Source: Oasisia sp. SBJ-2009 (lineage: Eukaryota > Annelida > Polychaeta > Sabellida > Siboglinidae). Taken from it: DNA of 64,000 bases. The stretch lies in NCBI GenBank assembly GCA_964017155.1, contig OZ024865.1, forward strand, positions 22,674,611-22,738,610, given 5' to 3'. Positions 1 through 10,641 of this stretch are shown here, piece by piece. The notes beneath the pieces are model-generated. The model saw only the letters and a program-made list of their open reading frames with translations. It searched no databases and was not told the origin of the DNA. Position 1 is the first letter of the stretch. Every line of letters starts with the position of its first letter. Position numbers and translations under genes: made by a program.

Positions 1-1570
1 ATACAGTAACCTGTCTTGTGTGACATCTGTCATGAGCGACCACTAGCAAATACAGTAACCTGTCTTGTGTGACCTCTGTCATGAGCGACCACTAGCAAAT
101 ACAGTAACCTGTCTTGTGTGACATCTGTCATGAGCGACCACTAGCAAATACAGTAACCTGTCTTGTGTGACCTCTGTCATGAGCGACCACTGGCAAATAC
201 AGTAACCTGTCTTGTGTGACATCTGTCATGAGCGACCACTAGCAAATACAGTAACCTGTCTTGTGTGACCTCTGTCATGAGCGACCACTGGCAAATACAG
301 TAACCTGTCTTGTGTGACATCTGTCATGAGCGACCACTAGCAAATACAGTAACCTGTCTTGTGTGACATCTGTCATGAGCGACCACTAGCAAATACAGTA
401 ACCTGTCTTGTGTGACCTCTGTCATGAGCGACCACTGGCAAATACAGTAACCTGTCTTGTGTGACCTCTGTCATGAGCGACCACTAGCAAATACGGTAAC
501 CTGTCTTGTGTGACCTCTGTCATGAGCGACCACTAGCAAATACGGTAACCTGTCTTGTGTGACCTCTGTCATGAGCGACCACTAGCAAATACAGAAACCT
601 GTCTTGTGTGACCTCTGTCATGAGCGATCACTAGCAAATACAGTAACCTGTCTTGTGTGACCTCTGTCATGAATGACCACTAGCAAATACATTAACCTGT
701 CTTGTGTGACCTCTGTCATGAATGACCACTAGCAAATACAGTAACCTGTCTTGTGTGACCTCTGTCATGAATGACCACTAGCAAATACAGTAACCTGTCT
801 TGTGTGACCTCTGTCATGAGCGACCACTAGCCAATACAGTAACCTGTCTTGTGTGACATCTGTCATGAGCGACCACTAGCAAATACAGTAACCTGTCTTG
901 TGTGACCTCTGTCATGAGCGACCACTGGCAAATACAGTAACCTGTCTTGTGTGACATCTGTCATGAGCGACCACTAGCAAATACAGTAACCTGTCTTGTG
1001 TGACCTCTGTCATGAGCGACCACTGGCAAATACAGTAACCTGTCTTGTGTGACATCTGTCATGAGCGACCACTAGCAAATACAGTAACCTGTCTTGTGTG
1101 ACATCTGTCATGAGCGACCACTAGCAAATACAGTAACCTGTCTTGTGTGACCTCTGTCATGAGCGACCACTGGCAAATACAGTAACCTGTCTTGTGTGAC
1201 CTCTGTCATGAGCGACCACTAGCAAATACAGTAACCTGTCTTGTGTGACCTCTGTCATGAGCGACCACTAGCAAATACGGTAACCTGTCTTGTTTGACCT
1301 CTGTCATGAGCGACCACAAGCAAATACAGAAACCTGTCTTGTGTGACCTCTGTCATGAGCGATCACTAGCAAATACAGTAACCTGTCTTGTGTGAACTCT
1401 GTCATGAATGACCACTAGCAAATACATTAACCTGTCTTGTGTGACCTCTGTCATGAATGACCACTAGCAAATACAGTAACCTGTCTTGTGTGACCTCTGT
1501 CATGAATGACCACTAGCAAATACAGTAACCTGTCACGTGTGACCTCTGTCATGAGTGACCACTCATCCTA
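1..1570. repeat. 49-bp satellite array, about 32 copies, with 15-unit higher-order repeat
   Basis: Contiguous 49-bp units with no spacers fill the left edge, so the array probably continues outside the window. Units vary at a few sites: ACATCTGT or ACCTCTGT, CACTAGC or CACTGGC, GAGCGACC or GAATGACC. The order of rare variants is duplicated: a unit with ACAGAAACC sits at about 591 and again at about 1326, and a unit with ACATTAACC at about 689 and 1424. The offset is 735 bp, exactly 15 units, so a 15-mer block was duplicated after the variants arose. The core ATGAGCGACCACT recurs in inverted form near 2300 in the palindromic element that follows. Confidence 0.95.
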
Positions 1571-1611
1571 AGCAACCATTTTCATAGCGACGGGTCATTT
1601 CTGATTAAAAT

Positions 1612-2315
1612 GTATCCACAATGAACGACCACTTAACTAACAAACACAACCAGCGACCACATAAACTGTTCACGTGATCATTGTTTTCACCTGTTAGCAG
1701 CAACCGGATCTGGTGCTGAAGTGAGACATGTGTTGGTGGAGCAGTCTTTACAACGTTCACTCAACGTTAAATAGTACTCTTTTAATATCACTAAAACAAC
1801 AGCATGATATTCTTTAGAATGGTGTAATTATTCAAATGGGTCATATTTTTATTTGGTGACCTATCCACAATTTAATAAAAAAATGCACGCCGAAAATGAC
1901 GTGTCAATGGTATACACTGCAGATGTTGCTGACAAAGATTGCAGCAAATCGAAAACCCGCTCTTGTAAACATATTTGGATACTCATGTTTTCTTGTCAAT
2001 TAGAAAATATATTATGATCTGTTTGAAGACTGACACCATTGTAAAGAATACTATGTTGTCATTTTAGTGATGTTAAATACGTATTATTTAACGCTGAATG
2101 AATGACACAACGAATGCTTGAATGATGACATGTCGCAGTTTAACATCATTTCCTGTCACTACTGACAGGTGAAAACCACAAATGCGTGAACAATTTGTGT
2201 GATCGCAGATCGTGTTTGTCAGGTAGCCATTCATTTTATTTATTTATACATTTTATTCAGAAACAATCCGTGACTACGAAAACAGTCATTCAAGACAAGT
2301 GGTCGCTCATGATGG
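1612..2315. mobile_element. Palindromic (long-TIR) non-autonomous element, class unknown
   Basis: The stretch about 1620-1850 pairs in reverse complement with about 2020-2300. Examples: GTTCACGTGATCATTG near 1670 answers a reversed copy near 2200; TTTTCACCTGTTAGCAG near 1685 answers a copy near 2165; the segment with TTTAGAATGGTGT near 1820 answers one near 2030. Arms are imperfect and the centre is AT-rich. There is no coding capacity. The outer end on the right (2300-2313) reads AGTGGTCGCTCATGA, the inverse of the core of the adjacent 49-bp satellite. Which transposon superfamily it belongs to cannot be told from the ends. Confidence 0.6.
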
Positions 2316-3255
2316 GTTTGACTGTATGGGATACCCATTACCTCTGTCATTGTATTTAGTAGTATTGTGGATGTATCACAGAAATTATGTTATGACAAGT
2401 ATCTGTGTGACAGACATTTTGCAAATCTTTGCTTTATCATTTCGTTCGATAATTTCACTATGAATTAATTTATTTATATGCCATAGCCTTTTTAATTGGT
2501 ATATTGTGTTATTACCTTTTTCTCTTCAATGAATTTTACTGAAATTTACTGAAATTCGATATGTGATTTATTTATCTCTCAGTATGATTTTATGTTTTAG
2601 ATTTATGTCGAACTTGTAAACACCCATGATGGGGCATTAGCCCCTAATTTGTTGGTGTATAAAAATAGTCTAGTATTACTAGATGGTCCAACAAAGCTGC
2701 AACGTGTGGACATCATATGCAGATCCATCCTAAATCTCCTCAGGTGAAATAACTCAGCCCAAGTAACTGATTTTTTTGTCATTTGGACCAAATTGGGGGT
2801 CAATCTAAACCTGTCATGAACAGGAATGAATGGGAGCTAATCAAACCAAATGCAGCTTGAAGTGTAGTGGCAGCACCCAGTGGTTAAAGTGGCCAAGTTT
2901 GACAAATTATTTAAAACATACACTGGCTCCAAGTACATCAAATCATGGTAACAAATCGTCTAAGTGGTATGTTCGTATGTTTGGGAAATGGTTGTTCAGC
3001 TATATGTAATTGAGAACATGTATCCATGACTATACATGTACGTATATCCGCCCAGACAACCTAGTGCCAACAATTTATATAAATGCTGAGTGGATATCCT
3101 TACAACTCTCCAATGCACGGTAACGGAATATCTGTGACAAATTGTACAAAAGAAAACATTTGGAATTTTGAACACGAAGAAGCTAATTTGTAATTAATTC
3201 AGAACAACAGATGACAGACAGTTCTTGTCATTGCTCTGAATGGTTGTGTGATCAG
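2316..3255. other. Non-coding stretch before the first visible GLE1 exon
   Basis: AT-rich sequence with no recognisable gene, RNA or repeat. It is probably intron of GLE1, because the coding exon at 3256 is internal and the N-terminal half of the protein is not in the window. Confidence 0.5.
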
Positions 3256-3416
3256 AGTTGGTGAATTGCAAAGTGAAGGAGGAGGAAGTGAAACTACAGG
3301 CACAACAACAGAAGCAGAAAGAGCTGGAGCAACAACAGCAGCAACAACAACAACAACAACAGAAACAGCAGCAACAACAGAAGCAGCAGCAGCAACAACA
3401 GCAGGAACTGCATGCA
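3256..3416 (+). CDS. GLE1: GLE1 exon with polyglutamine coiled coil
   Basis: The acceptor is GTGTGATCAG before 3256 and the donor is GTATGT at 3417. The frame opens with Leu-Val-Asn and a charged helix, then about 35 residues that are mostly Gln with interspersed Lys and Glu, coded by mixed CAA and CAG. GLE1 proteins have a central coiled coil here, so the polyQ extends a helical region and is not an out-of-frame repeat. The mixed codons make it more stable than a pure CAG tract. Confidence 0.8.
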
Positions 3417-6400
3417 GTATGTGTTTGTAAACATGTATGAGGCTAGGTTTTTCTGATGTATAATATTTGCACTACAACGTTACATTCCCATTGAAACACT
3501 CCCACCTTTCACATGTTTCACATGTACTAAAAACCGTGTATTAAAAACAGATGTACTGTGCATTTGTAAATTTACACATGTTAACCAGGTATACTTGATC
3601 AGTTCATGGGCTTGTTTGAGTAAACGTTCTATACTCCTGTTAAAAAGAATTTTATTTATTTTAATAAATAAATTAAATTTTAGTTTATTTTTTACATTTA
3701 ACATAACTTATTTTATTCTTTGTTTATTAAAGTTATTTAATAAATTTAGTGTAGCTTATTTTAGTCTGACTCTAGAAGTATTTATTAACTCTTATCTTCA
3801 TTTATCTTTTATATTTTGTTCAGCAATGTTTTTCAGCAAAGTGTAAAAGAAAATATTATAATTATGGAGTTCTAATGGTTTGCTGTGTATTTCTTTCAGT
3901 CTTCCACGTCAGTGACTGGTGACAGCAAAGGTGAGTGTCCTTTGTGTGCTCATAAAATGGTCTTCACACAATAGGTTCTACCCAGGAGTAGCTCGTTTCC
4001 ACTCACTAGGAGTGCACTTGTTTAGATGCAGTGAATTGTGGCATTGAACATTGACCAAAAGCTGAGCCAAAGGTGCAACAGACTGGTGGCATCACTCGGC
4101 ATGTGACATTGGCCATGCACCATTAGCGCTCATATGTCGGAAACCATTGAAGATAATTTTATTTCTAATTTTGCATAGACATTTCTTTAGAGTAGTGTCA
4201 CTGCACATTTGTTTAAACTCATTTTAAAGCCTCCTAGGGTCCTTTTGACCACAAAAGCTAGTAAATTTTCAGAGTTATTTCTCATAAACTGCTATGTAAC
4301 CTTTTCTCTCTTTGCGTAGTCGTATCTTTTCATATTGTCACTGTACACAAGAAATGTATAGTTGACTGGTTTTGTGTAAGTCCATCTCAAGGCCTCCAAA
4401 AAACTAAATTTAATGTTATAATTGACCTGTTTCTGCGTGGACTTGCAACTGAACACTGCAGACCCTCCTGTTTCATCTGTATAATCACCAACTAGACACC
4501 AACCCTCCCCACCCAACCAGTCAAGTTGGACATTCCCTGTCTACTTTTGTTGCACAAACACCTTGACTAATTGTGGTAGTGGCTGTATCAATAGCCCTGT
4601 ACATCTTGTTAAACTGTAGAGTTGGCTACCTGCAAGTTTTAATATATATCTTGGATTATCTTTTCTATAAATGTCACCCACCCCACCCCCCACGCAACAC
4701 CACCCACTACTTGTGACCGACCAAGCTTGACAATACTCTAGCCACGTACATACATGGCTATTACAGAATGCTGAGCTACAGTGAGAAGAAGAAGAAGGTT
4801 GTGTTTATTTTTATGTTTGTTTGGTTATCTTTAAAATGATTTGACTCTGGCATCTACTGGTTAAAAATATTGTCACCTGTAGATGACAAATATACAACAT
4901 TAATATTCTGGATATATTTATGTATTGTCTGTGTAGAGATGTATCCCCAGTACCCATATATTGTATGTGTAGAGGTGTATCCTCAGTACCCATGTCTTGT
5001 CTGTATAGAGGTGTATCCCCAGTACCCATGTATTGTCTGTGTAGAGATGTATCCCCAGTACCCATGTCTTGTCTGTGTAGAGGTGTATCCCCAGTACCCA
5101 TATATTGTATGTGTAGAGGTGTATCCTCAGTACCCATGTCTTGTCTGTGTAGAGATGTATCCTCAGTACCCATGTCTTGTCTGTATAGAGGTGTATCCTC
5201 AGTACCCATGTCTTGTCTGTGTAGAGGTGTATCCCCAGTACCCATGTCTTGTCTGTGTAGAGGTGTATCCTCAGTACCCATGTCCTGTCTGTGTAGAGGT
5301 GTATCCTCAGTACCCATGTCTTGTCTGTGTAGAGGTGTATCCTCAGTACCCATGTCTTGTCTGTGTAGAGGTGTATCCTCAGTACCCATGTCTTGTCTGT
5401 GTAGAGGTGTATCCTCAGTACCCATGTCTTGTCTGTGTAGAGGTGTATCCTCAGTACCCATGTCTTGTCTGTGTAGAGGTGTATCCTCAGTACCCATGTC
5501 TTGTCTGTGTAGAGGTGTATCCTCAGTACCCATGTCTTGTCTGTGTAGAGGTGTATCCTCAGTACCCATGTCTTGTCTGTGTAGAGGTGTATCCCCAGTA
5601 CCCATGTCTTGTCTGTGTAGAGGTGTATCCCCAGTACCCATGTCTTGTCTGTGTAGAGGTGTATCCCCAGTACCCATGTCTTGTCTGTGTAGAGGTGTAT
5701 CCCCAGTACCCATGTCTTGTCTGTGTAGAGGTGTATCCCCAGTACCCATGTCTTGTCTGTGTAGAGGTGTATCCCCAGTACCCATGTCTTGTCTGTGTAG
5801 AGGTGTATCCCCAGTACCCATGTCTTGTCTGTGTAGAGGTGTATCCCCAGTACCCATGTCTTGTCTGTGTAGAGGTGTATCCCCAGTACCCATGTCTTGT
5901 CTGTGTAGAGGTGTATCCCCAGTACCCATGTCTTGTCTGTGTAGAGGTGTATCCCCAGTACCCATGTCTTGTCTGTGTAGAGGTGTATCCTCAGTACCCA
6001 TGTCTTGTCTGTGTAGAGGTGTATCCTCAGTACCCATGTCTTGTCTGTGTAGAGGTGTATCCTCAGTTCCCATGTCTTGTCTGTGTAGAGGTGTATCCTC
6101 AGTACCCATGTCTTGTCTGTGTAGAGGTGTATCCTCAGTACCCATGTCTTGTCTGTGTAGAGGTGTATCCTCAGTACCCATGTCTTGTCTGTGTAGAGGT
6201 GTATCCTCAGTACCCATGTCTTGACTGTGTAGAGGTGTATCCTCAGTACCCATGTCTTGTCTGTGTAGAGGTGTATCCTCAGTACCCATGTCTTGTCTGT
6301 GTAGAGGTGTATCCTCAGTACCCATGTCTTGTCTGTGTAGAGGTGTATCCTCAGTACCCATGTCGTGTCTGTGTAGAGGTGTATCCTCAGTACCCATGTC

Positions 6401-9400
6401 TTGTCTGTGTAGAGGTGTATCCTCAGTACCCATGTCTTGTCTGTGTAGAGGTGTATCCTCAGTACCCATGTCTTGTCTGTGTAGAGGTGTATCCTCAGTA
6501 CCCATGTCTTGTCTGTGTAGAGGTGTATCCTCAGTACCCATGTCTTGTCTGTGTAGAGGTGTATCCTCAGTACCCATGTCTTGTCTGTGTAGAGGTGTAT
6601 CCTCAGTACCCATGTCTTGTCTGTGTAGAGGTGCTGTGTGCGCCAGAGGATGCCTTTGAGGTCTACCAGACACTGCAGACTCGACTGTCAGAGGTGGAAC
6701 AACAGGAAACAGCCATCACTGGCAACGTACAGGTAGACTTCTCCCCTGTATAACAGCCCATATAATGTATAACTGTGAACATAAAGAAGGTAATCTATTA
6801 TCAAAATAATCCTCTATTTAGTTTTTTACCCGTTATATTCACACAAGCCAAACCCACCCAAACATATTAGCGTTCTGTATGAGAGGTGCTCTTTGTAGAG
6901 TACATGACAATGTAATTGTGAAACACATTCAACATGAAGAACTAACAGATTGGCAATGCTCTGCATGTATATCGGGTCACTGTTACTGTTCAACTTGTCA
7001 CAGGTTTTTTCAAACTGCCCCACCCATGTTTTGAGTTAGGAAAATAGCATTTACGGGACCGAGTTATCTGACTGGAGAAGAAATTTGCCAACATGTTTGC
7101 AGTGTCAGCAATATTGAAGAAAGTGCGTCAGACTTTAATCAATGCTTCACTTCAACAATCATTGTTGTCATGGAAGTTGACCGGTCAAGCCTATTTTGTA
7201 AACAAGCTACGAGATGGGTCCTATGCTTTGTATCTGCTATTCTTGCATGAAGTCAGTGTGCTCAGTTAGGACATAATACGACAATCTTGTAGTTGTATTA
7301 TTATGGCATTTGTAAGTGTTGTAACTTGGAGAACCATCCTGTTGTTCACTTGTTTTGACAGAGGCAACGAGGCTAACCGATGGGTTAGCACAGACACTTG
7401 TACATATAGTCCTGGGCCTGTGTTTAAGAAGTACTCAGGACTTAAGCAAGTTTCAATGTTAATTTGAGTAATATACACATATAGCTTAAAAATTCCAGCA
7501 AGTGGAATTTTCAAAAATCAAGCATAACTTGAAACATGCTGAGGCCTAAGTGGTTAATACAATTTTTTTATTTGATTAAAAATTAAATAAAAGCTGATGA
7601 AAATAACTACACATAGGCTAAGTGATGTTGGCCTTTGTTGCAGTTGAAGCGCTACAGATTTGACCTGCAGAAAGCAATCAACACACCAGTGAATGCGATT
7701 GCAGCAACCAGCGGCTCTCACCTCACAGACAAGTTGCAGCGCATCATCGCCCTTCTCTCTGGCCACCAGGTGGACGTTGGGGGCAAGAGGGTGTCTGCTG
7801 CTGACCATCCAGTGGCCGTTGCCTTTTGCAGTAACCTCTTCGCTAGCAAGATTGTTGTGAGTCATCTTTATAGGCTTTGATGGCCGTCCAGTAGTGTATC
7901 ATCTTTATGATTTTTACTATTACATACCAGGTACTTTCATCAGAAAATAGAACAGTTTATAATAGGAAGTTTCCTGTCTTGAACCAGTCAAACACCATTA
8001 TGGGTAATTTTTCACAGGAAATTTGCTAAAGTAGTTATATAGAATTTTGAAAAATTGGAACCTGTTGGACATGAAGGGACACTGCAGTTGACACACTCTA
8101 TTTGGGCAGCATTACCAGTAAAGTTTGTTTTGATGTTGATGCAATGTTGCAATTTTATGAACAAACAAAGATTTAGGCACAGTAGAAGTTACCTTATTAT
8201 TATTCATGCAAAATGTCTGATTACACAACTAATGATTTCATTAGTTTCATTGAAATCATTAGTTGTGTAATCAGAAATTGTGTTTGAATAATATACTTCC
8301 AACTTGCTAAACATTTTCACGGACTTAATAATAATATAAATGTCAGATGGTTGCAATACATGTTATTATAACTGCACTTAATTGCTGCCTCCAGAAACAA
8401 GGAGATGAGCAGATATCATCGAACCATGAGTCAGCATTCCCGGTGGCGGCGGTGGCCATAGGAGTGTGGTGTGAGTGTCCGGCAGTGGGGGAGCTTCTGC
8501 TGGCTCACTTTCATCGCAGGTGTCCCTACCTTGTCCCCTACCATGTTCCTAAGAAGGAAGGGCAGACCAGTGAACAGTACTACAGGTGGGTGACAAATTC
8601 ATGTCATAATCTATGACGTTTTATGATTGTTGCATTACTTGCCTTACTTACTTATGTCGAGTTAACGTGATGTTGTTATAAAGTTACTGTAGCAACATGA
8701 TGAGCTGTTTATACAGGTTTCTCTCTTTGTCGTTGTGGCAGCCAGACAGGTTTCTCTCTGTCGTTGTGGCAGCCAGACAGGTTTCTCTCTGTCGTTGTGG
8801 CAGCCAGACAGGTTTCTCTCTTTGTCGTTGTGGCAGCCAGACAGGTTTCTCTCTGTCGTTGTGGCAGCCAGACAGGTTTCTCTCTGTCGTTGTGGCAGCC
8901 AGACAGGTTTCTCTCTGTCGTTGTGGCAGCCAGACAGGTTTCTCTCTTTGTCGTTGTGGCAGCCAGACAGGTTTCTCTCTTTGTCGTTGTGGCAGCCAGA
9001 CACAGGTTTCTCTCTGTCGTTGTGGCAACCAGACACAGGTTTCTCTGTTGGTGTGGCAGCTAGACACAGGTTTCTCTCTGTTGTTGTGGCAGCTAGATAC
9101 AGGTTTCTCTCTGTCGTTGTGGCAGCCAGACAAGTCCCACTCAGATATGTGTCCCTCTCAATGGTGTCCCTCATGTCTCTCTCAAGGATAACCAGTTTGC
9201 TGTTTCATGGTGACACATCGTGAAATGCCAGACATAGTTATTGCTGCCCTACGGTGGTCCCACGGTGGTGGAAGTGTGTGGTAGCCCGCTGTACAGCTAC
9301 TGGTTAGTGATGTGATCATGTCAGAACACATTGTATATCTCACATAGTGGAATAGGGTAGAAGCTATCAAGTATTTTCTCAAATGTTTGTGTCAGTCTCC

Positions 9401-10641
9401 AATATTCACAGTTATACATGAGGACTGATTCAGCTGTGGTTTACTTTGGTGTTTCTATATATGGTGTACACACAAACGCTGTTATCCAGTGCATAAACAG
9501 CTGCCCAATCCCTGGCTTTTCTAAATTAATTGAATATGATGTTGAGAATTGGTGTATTAGCCAAGATATTTGAAATCATCTACTTTCTTTTATTGCTAAC
9601 TCACAGCAGAGTAAGTACATCTCCTCCCACTTACTAATGTCCACTCGGCTCTGTGTTCATTCCAGTCCCATGACAGTTGACTTCTAGACAGTTTTATTTG
9701 CCACTTTGGACGTACACATTTGATATCAAACTGGAATATGTCTTGTGTTTGAGTCACATACATACAATACAGTTTGAGAGTTAAAGCAGAAGCTGTGGCT
9801 CTAAATTATGTTATCTCATGTAAAAACAACAGTTACCAAAGCAGTATTGAACACAACAACAATAGGGACAAGTTGGTTTAATGTTACTTTCTGGAAAATA
9901 CATATAAATGAGGGTTCCATGAATTTTAAGTATAACAATTGTTCTCGTGTGTATGACTGGGACTCTGTGTATGCTCTTCAATCTGTTATTTTAAGCAATT
10001 TATTTAGCAACTAGTAGTATCACACATAAACATTTATGCTGAATTGTTTCACAGTGGAAACATACATTCATAAGATTTTGTGCAGTAGTATTTATGTGTG
10101 AGAAATGCATTTTTTTGGATGACAGCTCAAAATTATACGTGTATCTCATATGTTGAATAAGTAATCATTGAGTGTTTCGCTGTATAGATCGATCGGCTAC
10201 AAACACGACGACGGCGAAGTGGAGAAACAGGACAAGTTCCTCAAGCGGATGTCTGGTATGATGCGCCTCTATGCCGCCATTATCATATCAACGCCACCTG
10301 GTGTGAGACGGCAGCACAGCAGCCACCCACATGGCCTTGAGCACGGTTGGGCGTGGTTGACACGTGTCACAAACATGCAGCCATGGCCTGACATCACAGC
10401 AACGCTACTCTTTGACTTCCTCGAAGTGACAGGTCACGCATTCGTGAAGACATATGGACAACAGTTCAACAAACTCCTCCAGGTGATCGTCACTGAGTTT
10501 GTGCCAAAGCTGCACCAGGTGTCGCCAGCAGGCGCAGGCGGACCTGTCGCCCGACTAGAGAGTTTCCTGGAGAAGTGCATCAAGTTACGCCACATTCAAC
10601 CACCACAGGGACTCCTGCCTGCGCATTTCTGGCAGACATAA
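3256..10641 (+). CDS. GLE1: GLE1 nucleoporin / mRNA export mediator, C-terminal six exons (partial)
   Basis: GLE1 sits on the cytoplasmic face of the nuclear pore and, with inositol hexakisphosphate, activates the DEAD-box ATPase DDX19/Dbp5 to release exported mRNPs. Exons: 3256-3416, 3900-3930, 6629-6732, 7644-7856, 8395-8585, 10188-10641. All junctions are GT-AG and the phases agree (0, 1, 0, 0, 2). The joined frame gives about 383 residues ending in TAA. The sequence shows a charged coiled coil with polyglutamine, then the conserved GLE1 domain: the INTPVNAI segment, SGSHL, a KQGDEQ...AFPVA block, KRMSGMMRLYAAII, HPHGLEHGW and TATLLFDFLEV. The N-terminal exons lie to the left. The third intron carries a minisatellite containing the exon's own acceptor. 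A likely poly(A) signal AATAAA is at 11344. Identification is firm; exact edges of the first exon are less so. Confidence 0.93.
3900..3930 (+). CDS. GLE1: GLE1 31-nt micro-exon
   Basis: A textbook acceptor (TATTTCTTTCAG) and donor (GTGAGT) enclose 31 nt encoding Ser-Ser-Thr-Ser-Val-Thr-Gly-Asp-Ser-Lys plus one base. The leftover base completes a Glu codon with the AG that opens the exon at 6629, which supports both boundaries. It is a hydrophilic linker between the coiled coil and the next helix. Confidence 0.75.
4921..6630. repeat. 36-bp minisatellite, about 47 copies, each carrying a 3' splice site
   Basis: The 36-bp unit runs GTACCCATGTCTTGTCTGTG, then TAGAGGTGTATCCTCA. Its pyrimidine-rich stretch followed by TGTAG|AGGTG is the acceptor of the downstream GLE1 exon. 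The last copy is the real acceptor (AG at 6627-6628), and identity stops 5 nt inside the exon. Units come in two types, CCTCAG and CCCCAG; the CCCCAG type forms a block at about 5590-5960, suggesting a recent local expansion. Because 36 is a multiple of 3 and the unit has no stop in the GLE1 frame, the whole array is open into the exon. The long ORFs on both strands here are products of the repeat, not separate genes. Confidence 0.95.
6629..6732 (+). CDS. GLE1: GLE1 exon abutting the minisatellite
   Basis: It starts in phase 1 (AG GTG CTG) after TCTGTGTAG and ends in CAG before GTAGAC. It encodes a helical segment starting EVLCAPEDAF and rich in Glu and Gln, joining in phase 0 to the LKRYRF exon at 7644. 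The splice acceptor is the terminal copy of the 36-bp repeat, so this exon has dozens of potential upstream acceptors in the same frame. Confidence 0.88.
7644..7856 (+). CDS. GLE1: GLE1 domain exon (NTPVNAI / SGSHL)
   Basis: Seventy-one codons between CTTTGTTGCAG and GTGAGT, phase 0 at both ends. It contains the diagnostic start of the GLE1 domain: a QKAIN-TPVNAI helix, the SGSHL turn and a LLSGHQVDVGG loop. The minus-strand and +1 ORFs over it are shadows. Confidence 0.92.
8216..8275. repeat. Perfect 25-bp inverted repeat with 10-nt loop
   Basis: 8216-8240 is the exact reverse complement of 8251-8275 (TCTGATTACACAACTAATGA and onward), separated by 10 nt. It lies in the GLE1 intron between 7856 and 8395. 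Perfect arms suggest a recent foldback event or a small hairpin element; no function is evident. Confidence 0.9.
8395..8585 (+). CDS. GLE1: GLE1 domain exon (KQGDEQ...AFPVA)
   Basis: It starts after TGCTGCCTCCAG and ends in TACAG before GTGGGTG, leaving phase 2. The sequence contains KQGDEQ, the HESAFPVAAVAIGVW helix and the HFHRRCPYLVPY segment typical of the GLE1 HEAT-like fold. The split Arg codon (AG plus A) is completed by the next exon at 10188. Confidence 0.92.
8712..9152. repeat. 31-34-bp minisatellite, about 14 copies
   Basis: Tandem units of the type CTGTCGTTGTGGCAGCCAGA followed by CAGGTTTCTCT, with a TTTGTC/TGTC variant and 2-bp CA insertions in the last copies. It lies in the last GLE1 intron, 130 bp after the donor. 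Every long ORF on both strands in this stretch is a repeat artefact. No resemblance to the flanking splice sites was found. Confidence 0.95.
9153..10187. other. GLE1 last intron, remainder
   Basis: AT-rich intron sequence with no recognisable repeat or RNA gene; it ends at the acceptor TTTCGCTGTATAG. Confidence 0.6.
10188..10641 (+). CDS. GLE1: GLE1 last coding exon
   Basis: After TTTCGCTGTATAG the frame continues in phase 2 with Ser-Ile-Gly-Tyr-Lys and runs to TAA at 10639-10641. It contains the most conserved GLE1 motifs: KQDKFLKRMSGM, LYAAII, HPHGLEHGWAW, and TATLLFDFLEV, and ends with a Phe-Trp near the C terminus as in other GLE1 proteins. The 3' UTR follows, with AATAAA at 11344-11349. 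Confidence 0.95.

Noticed and set aside
1..1570. CRISPR-like array
   Set aside because: Units are contiguous with no unique spacers, and the genome is a spliced eukaryote.
4811..6673. 620-codon minus-strand and 434-627-codon plus-strand ORFs
   Set aside because: Products of a 36-bp repeat whose length is a multiple of 3; only the last 104 nt on the plus strand are a real exon.
8662..9223. Overlapping ORFs of 99-170 codons on both strands
   Set aside because: Translations of a 31-34-bp minisatellite, with no non-repeat coding sequence.
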